The position numbers and the translations under genes were made by a program. A stretch of DNA of 64,000 bases, taken from NCBI RefSeq assembly GCF_045310525.1, contig NZ_JBJHZY010000005.1, positions 1-64,000 on the forward strand, written 5' to 3'. The DNA comes from Clostridium_AT radicumherbarum (GTDB lineage Bacteria > Bacillota > Clostridia > Clostridiales > Clostridiaceae). Of this stretch, positions 53,461 to 61,601 are shown piece after piece. A model generated the notes under the pieces. The model worked only from the letters and a program-made list of their open reading frames with translations, was not told the origin of the DNA and did not search any database. The first letter of the stretch is position 1; every line of letters begins with the position of its first letter.

Positions 53461-53521
53461 ATTCTTCGTCGGAGCACTGGGTTGTTGAAGACAACCCGTT
53501 AAAGCCCATTTAGGGCTTTAA
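53461..53521 (-). promoter_or_regulatory. Structured leader, copy 2 (upstream of the ABC-F gene)
   Basis: On the minus strand stem 1 (TTAAAGCCC / GGGCTTTAA), AACG, stem 2 (GGGTTGT / ACAACCC) and CAGTGCTCCGAC follow in that order, ending 25 bases before the start codon. CCGAC can also pair with GTTGG upstream (53520s), closing the whole element. Stems differ from copy 1 at 14.7 kb by paired changes (CCC/GGG for TCC/GGA; GGGTT for GAGTA). Confidence 0.6.
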
Positions 53522-53655
53522 TGACCAACTGTCTATTTTTAACTTTCCTTTTTCCTAACTAAAAATAAGCCCTCTGTTATAGCTCTTTAATAAAGAGAAA
53601 AACAGTAAAAGGCTTATGGAAGAAAGTGTATTATTTTTAAAAAAGTAAAAACTAA

Positions 53656-53683
53656 AAGGACTCAAAGCATAAACCTTGAGTCC
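53656..53683 (-). terminator. Hairpin, probable terminator
   Basis: AGGACTCAA and TTGAGTCCT form a 9-bp stem with a 10-base loop. On the minus strand it is followed by TTTAGTTTTTAC, and it lies downstream of the small frameshifted ORF. Confidence 0.55.
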
Positions 53684-53776
53684 TAAAAATCTTAACTATC
53701 AGCAATAAAAATTCATATATAATCAATACAGCTAATTGAAAGATGTAGAATCATGGATTTATACAATAGTTAGTAC

Positions 53777-53897
53777 TTACTCTAAAAATGGACGCACTTC
53801 TCCCGTTGAAGCTTGAATTTGCGCTTTTTGTAACAGAGCTGCTGTATTGCCAATGTTTGTTTAAAATAAAATTAGCAGTACCAACTATATTTCCCAT
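53777..53897 (-). pseudogene. Small frameshifted ORF (about 40 residues)
   Basis: ATG 53897 lies behind a strong TAAGGAGGG and reads MGNIVGTANFILNK. One frame over, from about 53857, the reading frame continues as TNIGNTAALLQKAQIQASTG and then EVRPFLE with a stop at 53777. The combined product looks like a real small protein, while the zero frame runs on in Ser-rich low-quality sequence to 53751. A +1 frameshift, a sequence error or a broken gene could explain it. I do not recognise the family. Confidence 0.4.
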
Positions 53898-54192
53898 AAT
53901 CTACCCTCCTTACATTCCTCATGTTCTTTTTATAGTCAAATATATTCTACATTAAATTTTGGCAAACTTCAATACATTTTTAATATTGCGAAAAATACTG
54001 TGCAATTTAATACCAATATTTTATAAATTATAAATTATCATAAAAAGTGCCAGTGGTAAAATTACTGCGGCAAGAGAAATGTTCCCATGCCACATTTTTT
54101 TCTAAATTCAGTAGCAAAAATCATTCAGCCTTAATATTATATATCAGAACTTAGTAGTAAGTTCAAGTGAAAATAGGAAGGGGCGTATATAC

Positions 54193-54435
54193 ATGAAACA
54201 TGAGTATGGTGAATTAATATCAACTTCATCACAAAAAGTCGGACAAGATTTAAATAAGTTATTTACTAATTTATTAAATGGTAAACTTAAGGTTGAAGGA
54301 GAATCTGTATTACTTCCAGGCGATTTAGAGCTTGAAGTAAAAGTTAGATATAAGGTAACTCCAGAAGATGACGCATTTTCTGTTGAAATTTCATGGGAAA
54401 AACCAAACCCAGAAGAAAATTTAGAAGACGATTAA
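54193..54435 (+). CDS. Amphi-Trp domain protein
   Basis: This 80-residue protein consists of a single amphi-Trp domain: an N-terminal amphipathic helix (QDLNKLFTNLLNGKL), a V/L-rich beta strand with VLLPGDLELEVKVRYK, and a Trp-bearing last strand (VEISWEKP). The acidic tail is PNPEENLEDD. The family is small and uncharacterised. It sits directly upstream of two CotS genes. The start follows GGAAGGGGC. Confidence 0.8.
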   Translation: MKHEYGELISTSSQKVGQDLNKLFTNLLNGKLKVEGESVLLPGDLELEVKVRYKVTPEDDAFSVEISWEKPNPEENLEDD

Positions 54436-54442
54436 TATATTT

Positions 54443-54465
54443 TAAAGGGGGCTGTTCCCCCTTTA
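54443..54465 (+). terminator. Hairpin between amphi-Trp and cotS
   Basis: TAAAGGGGG and CCCCCTTTA form a 9-bp stem with a CTGTT loop. The following TTAGATTATAAA is only weakly T-rich, and the cotS ribosome binding site follows at once, so it may be a partial terminator. Confidence 0.6.
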
Positions 54466-54491
54466 TTAGATTATAAAGGAGATGGTTATAT

Positions 54492-55532
54492 TTGGAGAAC
54501 ATTAATTCGGAACCTATTTCTGAAGTTCTTAAGTTTTATCCTATTCAGGTTTTATCTATAAAAAACAATTCCTATAAAGGTAAAAAAGGTGTTTGGTTTA
54601 TTAAAAGCTCAAGTGGTTTAAAGGTATTAAAAAAAATATCCAATTCAGAGGCTACCTTAAAATTCATACTATCTGCTGTAAATTATCTTGTAAGTAACGG
54701 CATAAATATACCACAAGTTAATAAAACGATAAATGGTGATGAATACGTTAAATACAATGGAGTGTGCTTTGTACTATCAGACGCAGTAGATGGCATAACT
54801 CCAGATTATAATAATTCAAAGGAATTAGCAGCCATAGTAGAAGGCCTTGCAAATTTTCATAGGGCATCTATAGGTTTTAAGGTCCTTGAGGGAACAAAGC
54901 CAAAAGACCACCTCGGTACCTGGATTGAAGAATACAATTATCAACTTGAAGACATGAATAAATTCTATAAAGAAGAACTTATAAAGCCACAAAGTAATGA
55001 AATAGGCAAGTTAGTAAAAAGTGATTTCCCTTACTTTTATGAAAGAGGTCAAAGAGCAATTGAGGGCTTAAAGATGGGTGAATATGCTGCTTGGGTTAAT
55101 AAAATTAAAAACACTGGAGGACTTTGTCATCAAGATTTTGCTTCTGGAAACTTAATTATGACTTCTTCAAAATTCTATATTTTAGACACAGATTCTTTAA
55201 CCTTAGAAATACCAGCAAGAGATATAAGAAAAATACTAAATAAGATACTAAAAAAACATGGCAGATGGGATATAGCCCTTGTTACAAGGATATTAAAGTA
55301 TTATCAAAGTAAAAATCCACTAACTAAGGAAGAGTGGCAGGTAGTTAAATATGATTTAATGTTTCCTCATCTATTCCTTGGAGCAATGAACAAATTTTAT
55401 TATCAAAGGGATAAGGAATGGTCTATTGAAAGCTATACTAAAAAAATCAAAGATATGTATTCCTTCGAAAAAACTATTGATCCATTATTAAATAATTTTA
55501 ATATGATTATAGAAGAAGTAGTTCACAATTAA
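54492..55532 (+). CDS. CotS-family spore coat protein (kinase-like fold) 1
   Basis: This 346-residue protein has an aminoglycoside-phosphotransferase-like fold. The catalytic loop LCHQDFASGNLIM matches HxDxxxxN, and FYILDTDSLTLEIPARDIRK holds the metal-binding Asp. CotS proteins are spore-coat components made late in sporulation. TTG 54492 follows AAAGGAGATGG. Next is a paralogue, 22 bases on. A kinase activity on a coat sugar is possible but not shown. Confidence 0.87.
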   Translation: MENINSEPISEVLKFYPIQVLSIKNNSYKGKKGVWFIKSSSGLKVLKKISNSEATLKFILSAVNYLVSNGINIPQVNKTINGDEYVKYNGVCFVLSDAVDGITPDYNNSKELAAIVEGLANFHRASIGFKVLEGTKPKDHLGTWIEEYNYQLEDMNKFYKEELIKPQSNEIGKLVKSDFPYFYERGQRAIEGLKMGEYAAWVNKIKNTGGLCHQDFASGNLIMTSSKFYILDTDSLTLEIPARDIRKILNKILKKHGRWDIALVTRILKYYQSKNPLTKEEWQVVKYDLMFPHLFLGAMNKFYYQRDKEWSIESYTKKIKDMYSFEKTIDPLLNNFNMIIEEVVHN

Positions 55533-55554
55533 TACAGCAAAGGAGGGATAAAAT

Positions 55555-56568
55555 TTGGCTAATAGCTTAAATGAAAGTTCTAGTCAGCTTATTAATTTAG
55601 CAAAAGAAGTATTAAAAAGTTATAATATTAATTCTAATGATATTTCAATTATTCAAAGCGGTACCATAAAAACCGTTTGGAAGATCAAATATAACAATTC
55701 CTTACTATGTCTTAAAAGGCTTAGGCAATCTTATGACAAAGCCTCCTTTTCAGTAAATGCTCAAATTTATATAAAATCAAAGGGAGGAAATGTTCCAGGT
55801 ATTTTATTAACAGTAGACAAAAAGGCTATTCTTCAGTATAACGATGAACTTTTTGTCCTTTATGAGTGGATGGATGGAAGGGAACTAAACTTCAATAATA
55901 ACTCAGATTTAGCTTATGCCATTAAAGGCCTGGCAGCCTTTCACCTGACTTCTAAAGGCTACACTCCGGATGCATCTTATAGGATTTCTTCAAAAATAAA
56001 CAAATGGCCTAATCAATATGAGTCCATGGGAAATAAGCTAAAAAAATGGAAGGAGGATGCTTATAATAGGAAGTCCTCGAACCCCTATTTCTCCTATATT
56101 CAAACAGTTGATTCTATGTTAGTTCTCAGTGATAATGCTCAAAGGCTTATTGCAGCCTCTCACTATAATGAATTATCAGCAAACAATGAGTCTCAGGTGC
56201 TTTGCCACCAGGATTATGGCACAGGAAATGCACTGCTTGGTAAAAACGGTGTTATAATACTGGATTTGGATGGTGTCACCTTAGATTTTCCAATGAGAGA
56301 TTTAAGAAAATTAATATTCAAATATGAAGAACCATTTGGGAAATGGCAAAGTAAAATGTTAAGTGATATTGTGGATTGGTACTCCGAGATTAATCCATTA
56401 TCTCTTGAAGAAAAGGAAATTTTATATATTGATTTACTATTTCCTCACCGCTTTTATGGTCTAGTAAAAAATATTTTTATTAGTGAAAAGCCTATAAAAG
56501 CCTCAGATATTGAAAGAATAGCTATTTTTGAAGAGTCGAAACTTAAGCTGTTAAAGGAATTATTATAA
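55555..56568 (+). CDS. CotS-family spore coat protein (kinase-like fold) 2
   Basis: This 337-residue paralogue of the preceding protein has the catalytic loop LCHQDYGTGNALL and IILDLDGVTLDFPMRDLRK. Sequence and order match the cotS cluster of other clostridia. TTG 55555 follows AGGAGGGA. It is followed directly by a GT4 glycosyltransferase of the CotSA type, as in Bacillus cotSA-cotS. A coat-polysaccharide role is inferred. Confidence 0.87.
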   Translation: MANSLNESSSQLINLAKEVLKSYNINSNDISIIQSGTIKTVWKIKYNNSLLCLKRLRQSYDKASFSVNAQIYIKSKGGNVPGILLTVDKKAILQYNDELFVLYEWMDGRELNFNNNSDLAYAIKGLAAFHLTSKGYTPDASYRISSKINKWPNQYESMGNKLKKWKEDAYNRKSSNPYFSYIQTVDSMLVLSDNAQRLIAASHYNELSANNESQVLCHQDYGTGNALLGKNGVIILDLDGVTLDFPMRDLRKLIFKYEEPFGKWQSKMLSDIVDWYSEINPLSLEEKEILYIDLLFPHRFYGLVKNIFISEKPIKASDIERIAIFEESKLKLLKELL

Positions 56569-56582
56569 GGGTGGTGACAGCA

Positions 56583-57725
56583 TTGAACGTAGCATTTATT
56601 TGTACTGAAAAACTTCCAGTTCCACCTGTTGATGGTGGAGCAATTCAAATATATATTGAAGGTATCCTACCCTATTTAAAAGATCATCACAAAATTACAG
56701 TGTTTTGTATAAGCAGTACTAAGCTCCCAGATAGAGAAGTTAAGGATGGAGTAAAATATATCAGGGTTCCTGGAGGCAGTCAACCAGAATTTATTGCAAA
56801 TGTAATAAATGCCATGGATAGCTCTTATGATTTAATCCAAATTTTTAATAGACCAAAATGGGTACTGGACATTAGAGAAAGATTTCCTAAAACTAAAATT
56901 AGCTTAAGCCTTCATAATGAAATGTTTGAACCTAAAAAAATACCTCCCCCAAGCGCTGCAAAATGTATTGAAACTGTAGAATATATAAATAACGTTAGCA
57001 AATTTATTGCAGGAGGGGTATCAGCTTTATATCCTGAAGCCAAAGATAAACTTAATGTAATCTATTCAGGGGCAGATATAGAAAAGTATAAGCCTAATTG
57101 GTCTAAAGAAGGACTTGCCAATAAGACAAATCTTAAAAAGAAGTATAATATTCAAAATTATAAGGTAGTTTTATTTGTAGGAAGATTAAGTGAGAAAAAG
57201 GGAGTACACGTTCTGCTTGAAGCTATGAAAGATATTATGAACAAGTATCCAAAAGTTGCTTTAGTTATTGTTGGAAGCAAATGGTTCGGCGGCAACAAGG
57301 TTGATGATTATACAAAATCCTTAATCACTATTTCCAAAGAATTAACCGGTCCTATAGTATTTACTGGCTTCCTCCCTCCCTCTGAGGTTTATGCACATTA
57401 TAATATGGCCGATATTTTTGTATGTCCTTCACAATGGAGAGAGCCCTTAGCAAGAGTTCATTATGAAGCTATGGCTGCTGGAATCCCTATAATAACTACT
57501 AACAGAGGTGGTAATGCTGAGGTGGTTTCCGGCCTTGGCAACGGATATGTAATTGATGATTATACTAATCCCCTTGCGTTTGTAAAGTATATCGATTATC
57601 TCCTAAAAAACCCAGATATAGCTATGCAGATTGGCCAAAAAGGAAGAAGGTTAGCTGAAGAAAGACACAGCTGGGATAAGGTAGCCCTAAATGTACTAAA
57701 TGCCATAAACAGCGTACAAAAGTAA
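56583..57725 (+). CDS. cotSA: CotSA-type GT4 glycosyltransferase
   Basis: This 380-residue transferase has two Rossmann-like domains. N-terminal PVDGGAIQIYIEG binds acceptor. C-terminal LFVGRLSEKKGVHVLLEAM and the retaining-GT4 block REPLARVHYEAMAAGIPIITTNRGGNAEV identify the family. It is likely to use a UDP-sugar to build spore-coat or surface glycan. TTG 56583 follows GGGTGGTG; an upstream GTG at 56571 lies within that site. Confidence 0.85.
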   Translation: MNVAFICTEKLPVPPVDGGAIQIYIEGILPYLKDHHKITVFCISSTKLPDREVKDGVKYIRVPGGSQPEFIANVINAMDSSYDLIQIFNRPKWVLDIRERFPKTKISLSLHNEMFEPKKIPPPSAAKCIETVEYINNVSKFIAGGVSALYPEAKDKLNVIYSGADIEKYKPNWSKEGLANKTNLKKKYNIQNYKVVLFVGRLSEKKGVHVLLEAMKDIMNKYPKVALVIVGSKWFGGNKVDDYTKSLITISKELTGPIVFTGFLPPSEVYAHYNMADIFVCPSQWREPLARVHYEAMAAGIPIITTNRGGNAEVVSGLGNGYVIDDYTNPLAFVKYIDYLLKNPDIAMQIGQKGRRLAEERHSWDKVALNVLNAINSVQK

Positions 57726-57768
57726 AGAAATTAAGAGACTGCGAAGATGGCAGTAAAGGGGATTTTAT

Positions 57769-59085
57769 ATGAATATTTCGGTAATAGGCACTGGATACGT
57801 TGGGCTTGTTACAGGAGCATGCTTAGCGGAGCTTGGTATGAAGGTACTTTGTATGGATACAGATGAAGATAAAATTGATAAATTAACGAAAGGTATTATT
57901 CCTATTTATGAACCAGGCCTTGATAAAATAGTTATTAATAATTCAAGAGATGATAGGCTAAGTTTTACCACATTCATAAAGGAAGCGTTAGATTTTGCAG
58001 ATGTAATTTTTATAGCGGTTGGCACACCTACAAAAGAAGATGATTCCGCTGATTTAAAATACGTATTTACTGCAATAACAGAAATTGCAAGCTTAATGAA
58101 TAGTTATAAAATTATAGTAACCAAAAGTACTGTTCCCGTTAAAACTGGTCAGGAAATTAAATTATTAATAAAAAATATTCTTATAAATAGAAATATTAAC
58201 CTTGAATATGATGTGATTTCTAATCCTGAGTTTTTAAGAGAAGGAACTGCCATAGAAGATTTCTTAAAACCTGACAGAATAGTAGTTGGCGGGGAAAATA
58301 AAAATGCACTTGCCATTATGAGAAAAATATATGAACCACTTATTAAAGGTGGAATACCCTTTATTGAAACGAATCTTGAAACTTCTGAAATAATAAAATA
58401 TGCCTCTAATGCTTTCTTAGCAGCTAAAATAAGCTTTATTAATGAAATTGCTAACATGTGCGAGCTCTGCAGTGCCGACGTTACAGTGGTTGCTAAGGCT
58501 ATGGGTTTAGATAACAGAATTGGATCTAAGTTTTTAAATGCAGGACCCGGCTATGGAGGAAGCTGCTTTCCAAAAGATACTAGAGCACTTCTAACTACAG
58601 GTAAGCAAATTGGCTATATACCTCAAATAGTAAAGGCTGCAGTAGAAGTAAATCATAATCAAATAAAGATAATCCTTGATAAGATTAAGAAAACCATAGG
58701 TTTAATTGAAGACAAAAATATTACAATATTAGGCCTTTCCTTTAAACCAGAAACAGATGATATTAGGGAAGCCCCATCTATACCAATAATTAAGACTTTA
58801 CTGGAACTAAACGCATCTATTAAGGTATATGATCCTCAGGCTATGGAAAATGTAAAACATGACTATCCAAATCTTAATATTGAATACTGCAGTGACTTAT
58901 ACTCAGCTTCTATTAATAGTGATGCAATAATTCTTATTACAGAATGGGAAGAATTTAAAAATATTGATTTTAGTACGCTTAATAAAATTGTTAAAAATCA
59001 TATTTTTATTGACCTTAGAAATGTTTATGACCCTAGCATAATAAAAGCCTTTGGGTTCATTTATGAGGGAGTTGGGCGATTATGA
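57769..59085 (+). CDS. ugd: UDP-glucose 6-dehydrogenase
   Basis: It oxidises UDP-glucose to UDP-glucuronate using two NAD+. The NAD fold motif GTGYVGL (7-13) starts the protein. The catalytic Cys is C266 in GGSCFPKD, and KPETDDIREAPS is the typical C-terminal block. At 438 residues it is full length. The start follows AAAGGGG. The next gene overlaps its stop by 4 bases (ATGA). It supplies UDP-glucuronate for the polysaccharide cluster. Confidence 0.95.
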   Translation: MNISVIGTGYVGLVTGACLAELGMKVLCMDTDEDKIDKLTKGIIPIYEPGLDKIVINNSRDDRLSFTTFIKEALDFADVIFIAVGTPTKEDDSADLKYVFTAITEIASLMNSYKIIVTKSTVPVKTGQEIKLLIKNILINRNINLEYDVISNPEFLREGTAIEDFLKPDRIVVGGENKNALAIMRKIYEPLIKGGIPFIETNLETSEIIKYASNAFLAAKISFINEIANMCELCSADVTVVAKAMGLDNRIGSKFLNAGPGYGGSCFPKDTRALLTTGKQIGYIPQIVKAAVEVNHNQIKIILDKIKKTIGLIEDKNITILGLSFKPETDDIREAPSIPIIKTLLELNASIKVYDPQAMENVKHDYPNLNIEYCSDLYSASINSDAIILITEWEEFKNIDFSTLNKIVKNHIFIDLRNVYDPSIIKAFGFIYEGVGRL

Positions 59086-60032
59086 AAACCGTGTTAGTTA
59101 CTGGCGGCTCAGGCTTCATTGGTTCAAACCTTTGCGAAAAGTTATTAGTTCTTGGTTACAATGTAATCAACTTAGATAATTTTAATGACTACTATAGTCC
59201 TTTAATAAAAATAAAAAATATAAAAAATGCTTTAGAAAATAAAAATTATAAGGTTATTGATGGAGACATTCAAGACAAAAACCTCTTAACTTCTATTTTC
59301 AATCTTAATAGAGTAGATATAATTATTCACCTAGCTGCCCTAGCAGGTGTAAGAAGGTCTCTAAATAATCCACTTGAATATATTGACGTGGATATAAAAG
59401 GTACTGTAAACCTATTAGAGTGCGCAAGAAAATATAACACTAAAAAGTTTATATTTGCTTCCTCATCCTCAGTTTATGGCCACAATTTTTTACCTTTTAA
59501 AGAAACCGACACAATTGCATCACAGATTTCTCCCTATGCCGCAGCTAAAGCTTCCGGAGAACTATTCTGCAAAACCTTTAATAATCTATATGACATTCCT
59601 ATAGTCTGTTTAAGGTTTTTTACAGTTTACGGTCCAAGACAAAGACCTGAAATGGCAATATATAACTTTACAAGCAGGATTTCAGAAGGAAGAGCTATAA
59701 GCATATTCGGTAATGGTACAAGTTCCAGAGACTACACTTTTATAGATGATATTCTAGATGGTATTGTAAGTTCTATGAACTTAAATTGCAGCTTTGAAAT
59801 CTTTAATCTAGGAAACTCAAATCCTACTAATATTGAATATTTAGTTACCCTTATTGAAGAAAACTTAGGAAAAAAGGCATTAATAGATTATACCTTAATG
59901 CAGCCAGGAGACGTTCCTCATACCTTTGCAGATATTTCCAAGGCTCAAAGCCTTATAAATTATGCTCCAAAGGTCTCCATTGAAAAAGGAATTGAAGAAT
60001 TCATTAATTGGTTTAAAGTTGAAAACAAATAA
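59082..60032 (+). CDS. NAD-dependent sugar-nucleotide epimerase (UDP-glucuronate epimerase-like)
   Basis: This 316-residue short-chain dehydrogenase has the TGGSGFIGSN dinucleotide loop (7-16), the catalytic Y152-x3-K156 in SPYAAAKASGE and a Ser-rich SSSSVYG block. ATGA overlap with ugd makes a UDP-glucuronate C4-epimerase (to galacturonate) the likeliest activity, but UDP-glucose 4-epimerase cannot be excluded. It ends the cluster at a strong terminator. Confidence 0.88.
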   Translation: MKTVLVTGGSGFIGSNLCEKLLVLGYNVINLDNFNDYYSPLIKIKNIKNALENKNYKVIDGDIQDKNLLTSIFNLNRVDIIIHLAALAGVRRSLNNPLEYIDVDIKGTVNLLECARKYNTKKFIFASSSSVYGHNFLPFKETDTIASQISPYAAAKASGELFCKTFNNLYDIPIVCLRFFTVYGPRQRPEMAIYNFTSRISEGRAISIFGNGTSSRDYTFIDDILDGIVSSMNLNCSFEIFNLGNSNPTNIEYLVTLIEENLGKKALIDYTLMQPGDVPHTFADISKAQSLINYAPKVSIEKGIEEFINWFKVENK

Positions 60033-60058
60033 TTTAATATATAAATACAATGAAAAAA

Positions 60059-60120
60059 GCGAAAATATATAAAAATCATTCATGAACAGATGGCTGTAAC
60101 ATTTTTTATATATTTTCGCT
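60059..60120. terminator. Bidirectional long-stem terminator
   Basis: AGCGAAAATATATAAAAAT and its near-complement (60101-60120) form a stem of about 19 bp with a 23-base loop. It serves the epimerase (plus) and TagA (minus) transcripts. Confidence 0.8.
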
Positions 60121-60148
60121 AATTTTCATTTTTTATTTTAAAAATAAT

Positions 60149-60886
60149 TTATTTCCTAATAGCCTCTGATATTGCCTTAGCTGCAAAAACAGGCAGCTTC
60201 AATTGTCTTTTCCATCTTGAAGGATTGGATATTAGGCGATAAAGCCATTCCAAGTTGAGCTTTTGCCAAATAGCCGGTGCACGTTTAACCTTCCCGGAAA
60301 TTACATCAAGGCTTCCTCCAACTCCAAGTGTAATTTTTGAGGTAAGTCTATCTTTATATTTATAGATCCATTTATCTGCAAAGGGAGCTCCAAGTGCTAC
60401 TATTAGAAAATCTGGTCTTAAAGCCTCTATTTCCTCTACTATCTTTAATTCTTCCTCACCCTTAAAATATCCATTATGTCTTCCTATAAGCTTAATATTA
60501 GGATAGGTTTCCATAATTTTTTCTGAGGCTACCTTATTTACTTCCTCAGAGGAACCTAAGAAATAAAAAGATAAGCCCTTTTCATTTCCCAGCTTTAAAA
60601 GCTCTAAAAGCAATTCATAGCCTGTCACTCTTTCAGGCAGTGGTTCCCTTTTTAATTTCGAAGCTAAAATTATTCCTATACCATCGGCAGTTATTAAATC
60701 TGCATCAAGTGATATCTTTTTAAGCTCTGCATCTTTTTCTATATCAAGTGCAATTTCAGGATTGGCCGTTATTATATGATAGGTTTTACCTTTATTTTCG
60801 CTAAGTTTTTTATCAATAAGCTCAACAGTTTCTTTTAAGCTTCTATTAGAAAAATCTATTCCTAAAATTTTTACGCTTTTATCCAT
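60149..60886 (-). CDS. tagA: WecG/TagA/CpsF glycosyltransferase
   Basis: This 245-residue GT26 transferase adds N-acetylmannosamine-type sugar in wall teichoic acid or exopolysaccharide linkage. ANPEIALDIEKDAELK and ADGIGIILASKL are family blocks, LIVALGAPFADKWIYK and GVGGSLDVISGKVKRAPAIW are near the end. Start follows GGCAGGTAC. It lies convergent to the sugar-nucleotide genes, supporting a shared surface-glycan function. Confidence 0.88.
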   Translation of the reverse strand: MDKSVKILGIDFSNRSLKETVELIDKKLSENKGKTYHIITANPEIALDIEKDAELKKISLDADLITADGIGIILASKLKREPLPERVTGYELLLELLKLGNEKGLSFYFLGSSEEVNKVASEKIMETYPNIKLIGRHNGYFKGEEELKIVEEIEALRPDFLIVALGAPFADKWIYKYKDRLTSKITLGVGGSLDVISGKVKRAPAIWQKLNLEWLYRLISNPSRWKRQLKLPVFAAKAISEAIRK

Positions 60887-60908
60887 AATGTACCTGCCTT
60901 ATTTTAAC

Positions 60909-60956
60909 CCTCTCGTATTCCTTATTCTGTACTGAATGATTATTAATCATTCAGCC
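60909..60956 (-). repeat. Palindrome and shared motif upstream of tagA
   Basis: CTGAATGATT and AATCATTCAG (60934-60956) flank the stop codon of the upstream gene. Then follows AGTACAGAATAAGGAATAC, matching 18 of 19 bases of the motif between the serpins (50140s). Confidence 0.4.
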
Positions 60957-61597
60957 TTTAGCCTTTCAATGCCTTCCTTGACTTCATCTAAAGGTAAATT
61001 TCCATTTTCTAAAGCTTCTTCAGTTTTTTCTAAAAGCCTCTCATAGAAGTCAATTCCCTTCTCTACTATATCTTCCTCATTATCACCGGCTTCAAGTAGT
61101 TCAAAGAGCAAATCCTCAGCCTTATCATATTTATTTACAAGCTCATAGTAGTTAAGCAAAAGCAGGCTGCTTTCCTTTGGCAGCTCATATTCCTCTACTT
61201 CATTAATAATTTCATCTATTATTTTCTCGCCCTGCTCTAAGCAGTCACTATCTAGCAGAACTGCTTTAATATAAATATTAAGGCTCTTTAGATATATATT
61301 AAAGCTTTTTATTTCCTCACCTTCAGCTTTATACATGTCCCCATCAAGCTTTAAAAGCTGAGCCAGAATTACAAACTTTAAGGCCTCTGCAGATTCATAA
61401 GCACCTACAAGTTTCATTAAATCCTTATAGGAAAGGCTTTCTGCAAGTTCCGAATTTAAGCCTAAAAGCCTTTTAAAAGCTTCGTTAACCATTTCCCTGC
61501 TTTCCTCTAGCTGCTTATTATCATTGGATTTTAAAACCTTTGTTATTAGTTCTGAAAGTTCCTTCAGTTTTGTAGTTAAGTAATCATTTTTTATCAT
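60947..61597 (-). CDS. DUF6483-like helical protein
   Basis: This 216-residue acidic protein is predicted all-helical, with TPR-like segments (about 90-200) and no signal peptide or membrane helix. The start MIKNDYLTTKLKELSELI resembles DUF6483 proteins found in clostridia. It is 4 bases downstream of the MFS gene stop, so they share a transcript. Function is unknown. Confidence 0.6.
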   Translation of the reverse strand: MIKNDYLTTKLKELSELITKVLKSNDNKQLEESREMVNEAFKRLLGLNSELAESLSYKDLMKLVGAYESAEALKFVILAQLLKLDGDMYKAEGEEIKSFNIYLKSLNIYIKAVLLDSDCLEQGEKIIDEIINEVEEYELPKESSLLLLNYYELVNKYDKAEDLLFELLEAGDNEEDIVEKGIDFYERLLEKTEEALENGNLPLDEVKEGIERLKAE

Positions 61598-61601
61598 TTA
61601 T

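Larger units (their letters stand above)
53522..54192. other. Intergenic region with hairpin and small ORF
   Basis: It is 671 bases of AT-rich sequence. It holds a hairpin (53656-53683), the frameshifted small ORF (53777-53897), and a presumed promoter for the amphi-Trp gene. AAGCC/GGCTT half-repeats near 53565 and 53610 may form another fold. Confidence 0.45.
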
